A stretch of DNA of 15,954 nucleotides from NCBI GenBank assembly GCA_001917895.1, contig MNEW01000009.1, positions 1-15,954 of the forward strand, given 5' to 3'. Positions within the stretch are counted from its first letter, which is position 1, and every line of letters starts with the position of its first letter. Of the stretch, positions 7,091 to 14,471 are shown piece after piece. The position numbers were made by a program, and so were the translations under genes. The notes below the pieces were generated by a model. That model saw only the letters and a list, made by a program, of their open reading frames with translations. It did no database searches and had not been told where the DNA came from. Origin of the DNA: Actinobacteria bacterium 13_1_40CM_66_12. GTDB lineage: Bacteria > Chloroflexota > Dormibacteria > Dormibacterales > Dormibacteraceae.

Positions 7091-7106
7091 AGAGGGCATT
7101 ACCACT
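7091..7106. promoter_or_regulatory. Weak downstream dre-like half site
   Basis: AGAGGGCATTACCACT matches the dre-type consensus at 11 of 16 positions, with one good half (ACCACT) and one degenerate half. It would lie shortly after the predicted transcription start. It is plausible as an auxiliary site only because two better matches lie upstream. Confidence 0.25.
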
Positions 7107-7122
7107 TCGTCAAAGAGCTCGT

Positions 7123-7944
7123 ATGACGAAGCAAGACGATACCCGCAGCCAGGTGCTCGACCTGATGGAGTCGCTCGACGTTGGAATGGCCATCCCGTCC
7201 GAGCGGCAGCTCAGCCTGGACCTCAAGGTCTCCCGGCTGACGATCCGGGCAGCCCTCGATGAGCTCGTCCGCGACGGCTACCTTGACCGCCGTCACGGCA
7301 GCGGCACGTATGTGACCGAGCCCAAGATCGCCCAGCCGCTGACGCTGACCCCCTTCAGTGAGGACATGCGCCGGCGCGGGATGGTTCCGGGCAGCCGCAC
7401 CCTCGAGCTCGCCACCACCTTGGCAGGCGCCCGGCTGGCGCATCGCCTCCAGGTCTCCCCCGCGGAGCGCCTGATCCGGGTGACACGGCTTCGCCTGGCG
7501 GACGGGCAGCCCATGGCGATGGAGGTCCTGCACATCCCCGAAGCCCTGGTCCCCGGACTGACCAAGGCCGACCTCGAGGACAGGTCCTTCTACGACCTGC
7601 TGGGGGAGCGCTACGGAATCGTGATCGCATCGGGCACCCAGAGCATCGAGCCCACGGTTACCAATGAGGAAGAGTCGGAGGTGCTTGGGGTGCCCCTGCA
7701 CACGCCGGCCTTTCTGTTCGAGCGGACGACCGTCTCCGAGTCAGGGCGGATCGTCGAGTTCGTCCGCTCCATCTACCGCGGCGACCGCTATCGCCTGGTC
7801 GCCGACCTGACACCGCAGCGGAGCCGCAACGGGCGCCTGGCCGGCGCTTCGCGCGCGCATACCCGCTCCGTCGATGGTGGTGGACGGCGAACTCCAGGCG
7901 CGCGAGCGCCACATTCACACCTCAAGGGGGAAGACCAAACATGA
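7123..7944 (+). CDS. GntR family (HutC/UTRA subfamily) transcriptional regulator, DasR/NagR-like
   Basis: A 273-residue regulator. An in-frame stop at 7090-7092 and no other start codon fix the start at ATG 7123. Residues 8-64 form a winged helix with the GntR signature IPSERQLSLDLKVSRLTIRA, ending in the wing DRRHGSGTYV. Residues about 75-233 form a UTRA effector domain: RVTRLRLADGQPMAMEV and FVRSIYRGDRYRLV hold the Arg, Glu and Tyr positions that bind amino-sugar phosphates in NagR/DasR relatives. Helix 1 is shorter than usual, and a basic, Gly/Pro/Arg-rich tail of about 40 residues follows the UTRA domain. The stop overlaps the binding-protein ATG (ATGA 7941-7944). Its own leader carries dre-like sites, so it probably represses itself and the operon until GlcNAc-6-P or GlcN-6-P accumulates. 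The effector is inferred from context. Confidence 0.9.
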   Translation: MTKQDDTRSQVLDLMESLDVGMAIPSERQLSLDLKVSRLTIRAALDELVRDGYLDRRHGSGTYVTEPKIAQPLTLTPFSEDMRRRGMVPGSRTLELATTLAGARLAHRLQVSPAERLIRVTRLRLADGQPMAMEVLHIPEALVPGLTKADLEDRSFYDLLGERYGIVIASGTQSIEPTVTNEEESEVLGVPLHTPAFLFERTTVSESGRIVEFVRSIYRGDRYRLVADLTPQRSRNGRLAGASRAHTRSVDGGGRRTPGARAPHSHLKGEDQT

Positions 7945-9215
7945 ACCCGCGGAAGCTCTTGTTCACCGTTGCGGCGGCGGTCGCGTTGCTCGCCGCGGCC
8001 TGTGGAAGCACGAATCCCACAACTACCAGTGGCAACGAGACGGGGACGCTCACGGTCTGGCTCATGAACGGGAGCGCGCCGCAAAGCGTCGTCGACGGCG
8101 TCAACACCGACTTCAAGGCCAAGCATCCGAACGTCACCGTCAACGTCGAGATCCAGCAGTGGTCCGACGTGACCACCAAGCTCGACACCGCGTTCGCCGG
8201 CAGCACGCCTCCGGACGTCATGGAGCTCGGCAACACACTGGTCGCGAAGTACGCATCGGCTGGTGCGCTCCAGGACATCTCCTCCAAGAAGAGCAGCTTC
8301 GAGAACTCCGGAACATGGCTGCAGTCGCTGACCGACTCGTGCACCTTCCAGAGCAAGCTGTACTGCGTCCCGTACTACGCGGGCAGCCGCGCCATCATCT
8401 ACCGCACTGACATGTTCGCGGCCGCAGGCGTCCAGGTCCCCACGAGCATGGACGAGCTGATGACTGTGGGCCAAAAGCTCATGGCCAAGTACGGCTCGGA
8501 CCCCAACTTCTCAGCGCTTTACTTCCCTGGCAAGTACTGGTACGCAGCCGCGCCATTCGTGTGGGACTTCGGAGGCGACATCGCCACCCAGTCAGGTGCC
8601 AAGTGGCAAGGCTCGCTCAACTCATCGCAGGCCCAGCAGGGACTGACCACGCTGAACAACCTGGTTTCCAAGCTGTCGCGCGCCGACAAGACCGGTGACG
8701 AGGCGAAGCAGGACCAGGCGTTCGCGCAGGGCCACATCGCGATGATCATCGCCAACGGTTGGGAAGTCGGAGTGATCACCGATCCCAAGAGCGGCGACCC
8801 GAGCTTGAAGGACAAGCTCGACGCGTTCCCGATCCCCAGCCACAACTCCGGCCAGTCCGCGCCGGTCTTCCTCGGCGGCTCCGACCTCGCCATCGCCGCC
8901 CACAGCAAGCAGCAGGCGCTCGCCCGGGAATGGGTCGGGCTGCTGGGCGGCACCAAGTTCCAGAGCCAGATGGTGACCGTTGGCGGGGTGATCCCGAACA
9001 CGACCACGCTGGTCTCGCTGAGCACCGGCCTCCCGGCGAAATTCGCCGCGGCCGCCAAGGTCAGCCGCTTCACGCCGAACTCGCCCAACTGGGCGAACGT
9101 CGAGTCGTCTAACGTGCTTCAGGACATGCTGGTGTCGATATTCACCGGGAAGTCCTCTATCTCGACTGCGACCTCGGCCGCCAGCGACAAGATCACGACG
9201 ATACTCAACAGCTAA
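7941..9215 (+). CDS. Sugar ABC transporter substrate-binding lipoprotein (SBP_bac_1 type)
   Basis: A 424-residue extracytoplasmic binding protein starting at ATG 7941 with AAGGGGG at 7924-7930. A signal peptide (R4-K5, hydrophobic core) ends in AAAC, so Cys21 is the likely lipidated residue, followed by a Thr/Ser/Asn-rich linker. The mature domain opens with TLTVWLMNG, then FKAKHPNVTVNVE and TPPDVMELGN, the standard features of family 1 carbohydrate-binding proteins. C134 and C142 are its only other cysteines and could form a disulfide near the PYYAGSRAIIYR ligand-site segment. Given its operon it probably binds GlcNAc, MurNAc or their disaccharides, as DasA and NgcE bind chitin sugars in Streptomyces; the exact ligand is inference. 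A 28-bp gap follows before the permease gene. Confidence 0.92.
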   Translation: MNPRKLLFTVAAAVALLAAACGSTNPTTTSGNETGTLTVWLMNGSAPQSVVDGVNTDFKAKHPNVTVNVEIQQWSDVTTKLDTAFAGSTPPDVMELGNTLVAKYASAGALQDISSKKSSFENSGTWLQSLTDSCTFQSKLYCVPYYAGSRAIIYRTDMFAAAGVQVPTSMDELMTVGQKLMAKYGSDPNFSALYFPGKYWYAAAPFVWDFGGDIATQSGAKWQGSLNSSQAQQGLTTLNNLVSKLSRADKTGDEAKQDQAFAQGHIAMIIANGWEVGVITDPKSGDPSLKDKLDAFPIPSHNSGQSAPVFLGGSDLAIAAHSKQQALAREWVGLLGGTKFQSQMVTVGGVIPNTTTLVSLSTGLPAKFAAAAKVSRFTPNSPNWANVESSNVLQDMLVSIFTGKSSISTATSAASDKITTILNS

Positions 9216-9243
9216 TCAAAGAGACCAAAGGGGGTCGGCTTCG

Positions 9244-10212
9244 ATGGGAGTGGCCGGGGACGCACGCGCTCGCGTCGCCACCGGAGAACGAATCGAGGCC
9301 GGCCCCTGGCGGCACATACTCGCCCGCCGCCTCCTTCCTTACGCGCTGATCGCGCCCGCGGTGGTCGTCATCGTGGGTGTGCTCGGTTATCCGCTGGGCA
9401 TGCTGCTGTGGCTCTCGACTCAGCGCTACGGCCTCCGCGAGCTCTTCCAGCACCAGGGTCAGTTCGTCGGGCTCAACAACTTCGCGACGATCTTCGCCGA
9501 TCCTCAGTTCCGTTACGTCGTCGAGGTCTCCGTCATCTTCACGATCGTCAACGTCGGTCTTTCGATGCTCTTCGCGACCGGGATCGCGCTCCTGCTGGAG
9601 CGCGTCAGCCGCCCGATCCGCGTCCTGCTGAGCGCCGGGTTGGTCCTCGTCTGGGCCACACCTGTGGTCCCCGCGATCAACCTCTGGCAGTGGATGTTCG
9701 ACTACGAGTTCGGCGTGGTGAACTGGCTGCTCACGCGGCTGGGTGCGGGCAACTACATCCACCACAACTGGTTCGAGAACCCCATCCAGGGCTTCACGGT
9801 GATCACGGTCATCGTCGTCTGGGGAGCGATCCCCTTCCTCACGCTGATGCTCTATGCCGGCCTAACCCAGGTGCCGCGGGAGCTGGTCGAAGCGGCCGAG
9901 ATCGACGGCGCGCGCCAGTGGCAGGTGTTCGCGCTGGTCACCGTGCCCATACTTCGCCCGCTCTTCCTCATCCTCTTCAGCCTGTCGACGATCTGGGACT
10001 TCGGCGTCTTCAACCAGGTCTGGGTGCTGCTCAACCAGCGCCCGAGCAAGGATTACTTTCTGATCTCGGTCTACTCATTCCAGGAGTCTTTCAGGGTCAG
10101 CCAGTTCGGCCTCGGCTCGGCGATCGCCGTGGTGATGGTGGCAATCCTGGTGCTCGTCACGTTCGTCTACGTCCGGCAGACGGTGCGTCTGACCAACGAG
10201 GAGGCCGTGTGA
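9244..10212 (+). CDS. Sugar ABC transporter permease (first, MalF-type)
   Basis: A 322-residue membrane protein from ATG 9244, with AAAGGGGG at 9227-9234. It has a hydrophilic N-terminus (1-30) then six predicted membrane segments (about 32-58, 94-118, 126-150, 184-206, 236-256, 290-311). The cytoplasmic EAA loop that docks the ATPase is EAAEIDGARQWQVFALVTVP (216-235), a good match to the binding-protein-dependent permease family. It pairs with the next gene's product to form the channel. It ends in GTGA (10209-10212), coupling to the second permease. The order binding protein, MalF-type, MalG-type is the standard carbohydrate uptake (CUT1) layout. Confidence 0.92.
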   Translation: MGVAGDARARVATGERIEAGPWRHILARRLLPYALIAPAVVVIVGVLGYPLGMLLWLSTQRYGLRELFQHQGQFVGLNNFATIFADPQFRYVVEVSVIFTIVNVGLSMLFATGIALLLERVSRPIRVLLSAGLVLVWATPVVPAINLWQWMFDYEFGVVNWLLTRLGAGNYIHHNWFENPIQGFTVITVIVVWGAIPFLTLMLYAGLTQVPRELVEAAEIDGARQWQVFALVTVPILRPLFLILFSLSTIWDFGVFNQVWVLLNQRPSKDYFLISVYSFQESFRVSQFGLGSAIAVVMVAILVLVTFVYVRQTVRLTNEEAV

Positions 10213-11039
10213 CTCGGCGCCTCGCGGCACGAACGTTCTTCGACACCATCGGACTCCTGGTGTTCGTGGTGATGCTGTTCCCGATCTACTGGATGGTGAC
10301 GACCGCGCTGAAGCCCGGCAAAGAGATCCTGAGCCTCACGCCGGTGTGGTTCCCGTCTCCCGTGACGTTCGAGAACTTTCGCGACGCGATGAACCTGCCG
10401 TACTTCTGGAACGACGTCATCAACAGCCTGATCGTCGTCCTCAGCGTCGTCGCCATTTCCATCGCGCTCGCCTTCCTGGCCGCGGTCTCTGTGGCGCGGT
10501 TCGGATTCCGAGGCAGGACCGCATTCATCGTGATGGTCATCGCGGTGCAGATGGTTCCGCTCAACGCCCTCGTCATCCCCGTCTATCTGCTTCTCAACCA
10601 GGCCGGCCAGGTGGACAGCTTGCTCGGCGTGATCGTGTACTACCTCGCGATCGTCCTCCCGTTCATGGTGTGGACTCTTCGCGGGTTCATCGCCAACGTG
10701 CCCGTGGACCTAGAGGAGGCGGCGATGGTGGATGGGGCGACCCGGGTGGGCGCCTTCCTTCGCATCGTGTTTCCGCTCGTCGCACCTGGGCTCGTTGCCA
10801 CGGCCATTTACGGGTTCATCCAGGCCTGGAACGAGTACATCATCGCCTACGTGCTGTTGAGCTCCTCGTCGAAGCAAACCCTCACCATCTGGCTTGCGTC
10901 TTTCACCACGCAGCACGGAACCGATTGGGGAGGGCTCATGGCCGGCGCGACCTTGACCAGCATTCCGGTGGTGGTGTTCTTCTTGCTCGTCCAGCGGCGC
11001 GTCGCCGGAGGGCTGACCGCTGGGGCGGTCAAGGGCTGA
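10209..11039 (+). CDS. Sugar ABC transporter permease (second, MalG-type)
   Basis: A 276-residue membrane protein. The frame is open far upstream but only as a shadow inside the first permease; GTG 10209 in the GTGA overlap is chosen, with GAGGAGG at 10198-10204 just before it. The product opens with TRRLAARTFFDTIGLL, has six predicted membrane segments, and carries the EAA loop EEAAMVDGATRVGAFLRIVF (169-188) followed by P189, plus the MalG-type sequence FIQAWNEYIIAYVLL. No ATPase gene follows: the next gene, 2 bp downstream, is the GH3 enzyme. Energy is therefore presumably supplied by a shared MsiK-like ATPase encoded elsewhere. Confidence 0.92.
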   Translation: MTRRLAARTFFDTIGLLVFVVMLFPIYWMVTTALKPGKEILSLTPVWFPSPVTFENFRDAMNLPYFWNDVINSLIVVLSVVAISIALAFLAAVSVARFGFRGRTAFIVMVIAVQMVPLNALVIPVYLLLNQAGQVDSLLGVIVYYLAIVLPFMVWTLRGFIANVPVDLEEAAMVDGATRVGAFLRIVFPLVAPGLVATAIYGFIQAWNEYIIAYVLLSSSSKQTLTIWLASFTTQHGTDWGGLMAGATLTSIPVVVFFLLVQRRVAGGLTAGAVKG

Positions 11040-11041
11040 TC

Positions 11042-12490
11042 GTGAGCACCATCGAACGCCTGGCCGATCGCTGCCTGCTGCCGGGTTTCATCGGCACCAA
11101 TCCGCCGGATTGGATTTTGCGGCGCGCTGCCGCCGGGCTGGGCGGCGTGTGCCTCTACGCGCGCAACGTGGAATCGCCTCCGCAATTGGCCGCGTTGACA
11201 GCGCGCCTGCATGCCGAGAATCCACGACTCGTCATCGCGATCGACGAGGAGGGCGGCGACGTCACGCGCCTGGAGGCCGCCACGGGGAGCTCCTACCCGG
11301 GAAATCTCGCGCTCGGCACCGTAGACGACGTCGATCTCACCCGCTCGGTCGCGCGATCGATGGGCGCGGAGCTCGCCGCTGCCGGCGTCGACCTCGACCT
11401 GGCCCCGGACGCCGACGTCAACAGCAACCCCATCAATCCCGTCATCGGGGTGCGCGCGTTTGGATCGACAGCCGATCGCGTCGCCGCCCACACGGCTGCC
11501 TGGATCACTGGCCTGCAGGAGGCCGGCGTCGCGGCATGCGCCAAGCACTTTCCTGGTCACGGCGACACCTCCATCGATTCGCACCTCGACCTTCCGGTCG
11601 TCGATCAAGACCCGCATGAAGGCGCGCTCGAGCCGTTCCGGGCCGCGATCACCGCCGGTGCGCGCGCGGTGATGAGCGCCCACATCGTGGTGCGTGCGAT
11701 CGACACCGTGCCCGCGACGATCAGCCAGAAGATCATGACCGGCTTCCTTCGAGGCGAGCTGGGTTTCGATGGCCTGGCGGTGAGCGATGGGCTCGAGATG
11801 CGCGCGATCGCGGACGGTGTCGGACTGGTCGAGGGCACAGTACTGGCGCTTGCCGCAGGCTGCGACCTCCTTTGCATCGGTGGGGGCCTGGCCGGCGAGG
11901 ACGTCGCGATCGAGCTGCGCGATGCGATCGCGGCCGCAGTCAAAGGGGGTCGAATCAGCGAGGCGCGCCTGATGGAAGCGGCGGCCCGGGTGGACGCGCT
12001 CGCCGGCTGGCGATCGAGCCAATCGGCGCACGTGACTCCCGACCGCGCGATCGGCCTGGCCGCCGCGCGGCGTGCGATCAGCGCCGACGGGCGCGTGCGC
12101 GTTGACGGACAGCCTGTTGTTGTGCAGCTCACCTCGACGCCATCGCAGGCGGCCGGTGTTGTGCCCTGGGGTATCACCACACCACTCCTCCAGCTGGGCG
12201 CGCACGTGACCGCGATCGAGCTCCACGCCGAGCATGCTGATGTCGACGCCATCGTCGGGCAGGCCGCCGGGCGCAGCCTGGTGTTGGTGGTCAAGAACCT
12301 GCATAGACATCGCTGGATGGCGTTGGCGGTCGATGCGGCGCTCGCAAGACGCCCCGACGCGATTGTGGTCGAGATGGGATTACCCGCTTGCCGGCCGGCT
12401 GGTGCGAGTGCATACGTTGCGACTTATGGCGCCGCGCGCGTGTGCGGGGTCGCGGCAGCCGAGGTCCTGATGGCCAGGTCGGTCAACTGA
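11042..12490 (+). CDS. nagZ: Cytoplasmic GH3 beta-N-acetylglucosaminidase (NagZ-like; hydrolase or phosphorylase)
   Basis: A 482-residue protein from GTG 11042, with AAGGG at 11031-11035. No signal peptide is present, so it should act in the cytoplasm. The TIM-barrel domain (1-320) has IDEEGGDVTRL (67-77), DVNSNPINPVIGVRAFG (125-141), the NagZ hallmark KHFPGHGDTSIDSH (168-181) with the Asp179-His181 acid/base dyad, and the nucleophile Asp249 in VSDGLEM. A smaller C-terminal domain (about 330-482) with MGLPACRP and YGAARVCGVAAAEVL makes it a two-domain NagZ as in Gram-positives. It would release GlcNAc from GlcNAc-MurNAc. The His-dyad group includes the phosphorylase Nag3 of Cellulomonas fimi, so release as GlcNAc-1-phosphate is possible. 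It lies between the importer and murQ, overlapping murQ by 1 bp (TGATG). Confidence 0.93.
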   Translation: MSTIERLADRCLLPGFIGTNPPDWILRRAAAGLGGVCLYARNVESPPQLAALTARLHAENPRLVIAIDEEGGDVTRLEAATGSSYPGNLALGTVDDVDLTRSVARSMGAELAAAGVDLDLAPDADVNSNPINPVIGVRAFGSTADRVAAHTAAWITGLQEAGVAACAKHFPGHGDTSIDSHLDLPVVDQDPHEGALEPFRAAITAGARAVMSAHIVVRAIDTVPATISQKIMTGFLRGELGFDGLAVSDGLEMRAIADGVGLVEGTVLALAAGCDLLCIGGGLAGEDVAIELRDAIAAAVKGGRISEARLMEAAARVDALAGWRSSQSAHVTPDRAIGLAAARRAISADGRVRVDGQPVVVQLTSTPSQAAGVVPWGITTPLLQLGAHVTAIELHAEHADVDAIVGQAAGRSLVLVVKNLHRHRWMALAVDAALARRPDAIVVEMGLPACRPAGASAYVATYGAARVCGVAAAEVLMARSVN

Positions 12491-13353
12491 TGAGCGAGAA
12501 CGCTCACCCTCGCGCTGACGCGATGGACAGCCTCACCACTGGCGAGCTGCTCGAGCTGATGCTCACGGAGGACCGTCGAGCGATCGAGGCTGTGCGCCCG
12601 GTCCTCGACCGGATCGCTGAAGCGGTCGACGAGATCGCCGAACGGCTTCGCGCCGGCGGCCGCCTTCACTACTTCGGGGCCGGGACGAGTGGTCGCCTGG
12701 CCGTCCTCGATGCGGCAGAGTGTCCCGCGACCTTCGGGATCGCGGCCGACCTCGTGCAGGCGCACGCGGCAGGCGATGGCGAGGCTGAGGACGACCATCG
12801 CAAAGGCGTCTCCGATGCTCGAGGCGCGGGTCTGGGTCCGCGCGACGCGGTTATCGGCGTGAGCGCCAGTGGGCGGACTGAGTACGTTCTGGCGGCGGTC
12901 GCCCGAGCAAAGCGCGAAGGGTCGTTGGTGGTCGGGCTGAGCTGTGCGCCCGGATCACCTCTTGGAGCCGCGGCAGACGTCGCCATCGAGATCGACGCTG
13001 GGCCCGAGGTCGTCGCCGGCTCGACGCGGCTCAAGGCCGGCACGGCGCAAAAGGTGACGCTGAACATGATCAGCACGGGAGTATTCATCCAACTCGGCCA
13101 CACGTACCGCGGCCGGATGGTCGGCGTCGTAACCACGAACGAGAAGCTTCGGGCGCGTGCCGCGCGGATGGTGCGCGAGCTGACCGGGTGCTCGGACGAG
13201 CGGGTCGGCGCCGCTCTGCACGAGGCCGAGGGAAACGCAAGAGTCGCCATCCTGATGCTCCGCTGCGGCATCGATTCAGCCGCAGCCCGCACGCGACTGA
13301 CGGCCGCGAACGGGGACCTGGCTGTCGCGCTCGGCGAAAAGGGTCGCGCATGA
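12490..13353 (+). CDS. murQ: N-acetylmuramic acid 6-phosphate etherase
   Basis: A 287-residue MurQ, starting at ATG 12490 within TGATG. It cleaves the D-lactyl ether of MurNAc-6-phosphate to give GlcNAc-6-phosphate and D-lactate. The N-terminal signature is SLTTGELLELM (14-24). The SIS fold carries YFGAGTSGRLAVLDAAECPATF (61-82, read in two overlapping parts: GAGTSGRL and DAAECPATF), GVSASGRTEYV (123-133) and GPEVVAGSTRLKAGTAQK (171-188). E77 aligns with E. coli Glu83, and E100 in GEAEDD aligns with Glu114, the two catalytic residues. Compared with E. coli the segment between them is about 8 residues shorter, and the protein is slightly shorter than usual (about 298). A C-terminal UBA-like helical part (about 230-287) is present. 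The stop overlaps nagA in ATGA. Confidence 0.95.
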   Translation: MSENAHPRADAMDSLTTGELLELMLTEDRRAIEAVRPVLDRIAEAVDEIAERLRAGGRLHYFGAGTSGRLAVLDAAECPATFGIAADLVQAHAAGDGEAEDDHRKGVSDARGAGLGPRDAVIGVSASGRTEYVLAAVARAKREGSLVVGLSCAPGSPLGAAADVAIEIDAGPEVVAGSTRLKAGTAQKVTLNMISTGVFIQLGHTYRGRMVGVVTTNEKLRARAARMVRELTGCSDERVGAALHEAEGNARVAILMLRCGIDSAAARTRLTAANGDLAVALGEKGRA

Positions 13354-14471
13354 GCACGCTGTTCCGCGGACGCGTCCACGGCACCGACGGCGCGGATGGC
13401 GTCCTCGTCGAGCGCGGCCTGATCACGTGGGTGGGGGTGGGCAGCCCGCCTGAGCGGGCGGACGAGGAGGTGGTCGCCGGGCCAGGCGAGGTGATCGCGC
13501 CCGGATTCATCGACCTCCAGGTCAACGGGTTTCATGACCACGATGCGGCCGGTGGGCGGGACGAAATCGCCGCCATTTCGAAGCTGCTGCCCTCGACCGG
13601 CGTCACTGCATTCCTGCCGACGCTGATCTCCGCTCCCGTCGACGTGGGGGGGCAGTTCGCGGCGTTTGCGGCCGCCGCCGAGTCGCGCGGCGCACGAGTG
13701 CTGGGCGCCCACATCGAGGGGCCGTTCATCAACCCGTCGTTCCGCGGCGCGCACGAGCGAGCATGCCTGGCCGAGCCCACCCCGGCAAGAGTCGAGGTGA
13801 TCGCTCGAGCCAGGCCGCGCCTGGTGACGCTGGCCCCCGAACTGCCCGGCGCGCTCGATGCCATCGCCCAGCTGGCGAAAGCCGGCATCGTGGTCAGCGC
13901 GGGCCACACCGGCGCTGACTTCGAGCAGGGCCGCCGCGCGATCGCGGCCGGCATCAGGTTCGGGACGCACATCTACAACGCGATGCCGCCGGTCCACCAC
14001 CGGCGGCCGGGGATCGCCCTCGCGCTCATCCTCGACCCGAGGGTTTCCGTGGGGCTCATTGCGGACGGCGAGCACGTCCATCCGGCTGTGTGCGCGCAGC
14101 TCACGCGCGTCAAGGACCGCATGCGAATCGCGCTCACCACCGACCAGACCGCGGCGGCGGGTGCGCCGGCCGGCCGGTACAGCCTCACAGGGCGGACGGT
14201 CATCAGTGACGGGACGGTGGTACGGCTGGAGGACGGAACCCTGGCCGGGAGCGCCGCGAGCATGGGCGACCTCGTTCGGGGGATGGCCGCGATCCCCGGC
14301 ATGAACGCCACGCGGGCGATCGAGATGGCATCCGCGGTGCCGGCTCGCGTGCTTGGCGAGCGCGGGTTGGGTCGCATCCGCGCCGGCGCCCACGCGGACC
14401 TGGTCGTGCTCGATGCGGACCTGCACGTCCGCCTGACCATGGTCGGCGGAGAGGTCATGTTCAGGGCGTGA
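13350..14471 (+). CDS. nagA: N-acetylglucosamine-6-phosphate deacetylase
   Basis: A 373-residue amidohydrolase. The frame is open upstream, but ATG 13350 is chosen: it overlaps the murQ stop in ATGA and has AAAAGGG at 13337-13343. It converts GlcNAc-6-phosphate to GlcN-6-phosphate and acetate. Motifs in order are PGFIDLQVNGF (51-61; NagA often lacks the usual HxH here), metal ligand E123 in GAHIEGPFINPSFRGAH, H186 in SAGHTGADF, H207 in GTHIYNAM, H242 in LIADGEHVHP, and catalytic D265 in TTDQTAAAG. The late GTLAGSA and ADLVVLDADLHV segments are typical of the family's beta-sandwich end. It takes GlcNAc-6-P both from MurQ and from direct GlcNAc phosphorylation. The stop lies in GTGA, which starts the SIS gene. 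Confidence 0.95.
   Translation: MSTLFRGRVHGTDGADGVLVERGLITWVGVGSPPERADEEVVAGPGEVIAPGFIDLQVNGFHDHDAAGGRDEIAAISKLLPSTGVTAFLPTLISAPVDVGGQFAAFAAAAESRGARVLGAHIEGPFINPSFRGAHERACLAEPTPARVEVIARARPRLVTLAPELPGALDAIAQLAKAGIVVSAGHTGADFEQGRRAIAAGIRFGTHIYNAMPPVHHRRPGIALALILDPRVSVGLIADGEHVHPAVCAQLTRVKDRMRIALTTDQTAAAGAPAGRYSLTGRTVISDGTVVRLEDGTLAGSAASMGDLVRGMAAIPGMNATRAIEMASAVPARVLGERGLGRIRAGAHADLVVLDADLHVRLTMVGGEVMFRA

Larger units (their letters stand above)
6834..7122. promoter_or_regulatory. Divergent intergenic control region
   Basis: These 289 bp separate the minus-strand small-protein gene from the plus-strand gntR. The region is visibly more AT-rich than the coding DNA around it. It contains a plus-strand promoter, three dre-like sites and two hairpins listed separately. 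Short open frames crossing it lack a ribosome binding site or recognisable protein features, so no gene is called. No convincing promoter for the minus-strand pair could be fixed by eye. Confidence 0.75.

Noticed and set aside
6793..7092. Plus-strand open frame of 99 codons across the intergenic region.
   Set aside because: No ribosome binding site, it spans the predicted promoter and hairpins, and its translation has no recognisable feature.
9226..9237. Repeated 12-mer CAAAGGGGGTCG (also at 11941 inside nagZ).
   Set aside because: The first copy is the permease Shine-Dalgarno region and the second is ordinary coding sequence; two short copies do not indicate a repeat family.
9408..10208. 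Upstream extension of the second permease frame.
   Set aside because: It lies inside the first permease gene in another frame and reads as Arg/Pro-rich nonsense; GTG 10209 at the GTGA overlap starts a normal permease.
10346..11041. Upstream extension of the nagZ frame.
   Set aside because: It overlaps the second permease out of frame; the NagZ-like domain starts right after GTG 11042, which has its own Shine-Dalgarno.
10847..12310. Minus-strand open frame of 487 codons opposite nagZ.
   Set aside because: It is a shadow of the GH3 gene, with low-complexity Arg/His/Asp-rich translation and no ribosome binding site or family motif.
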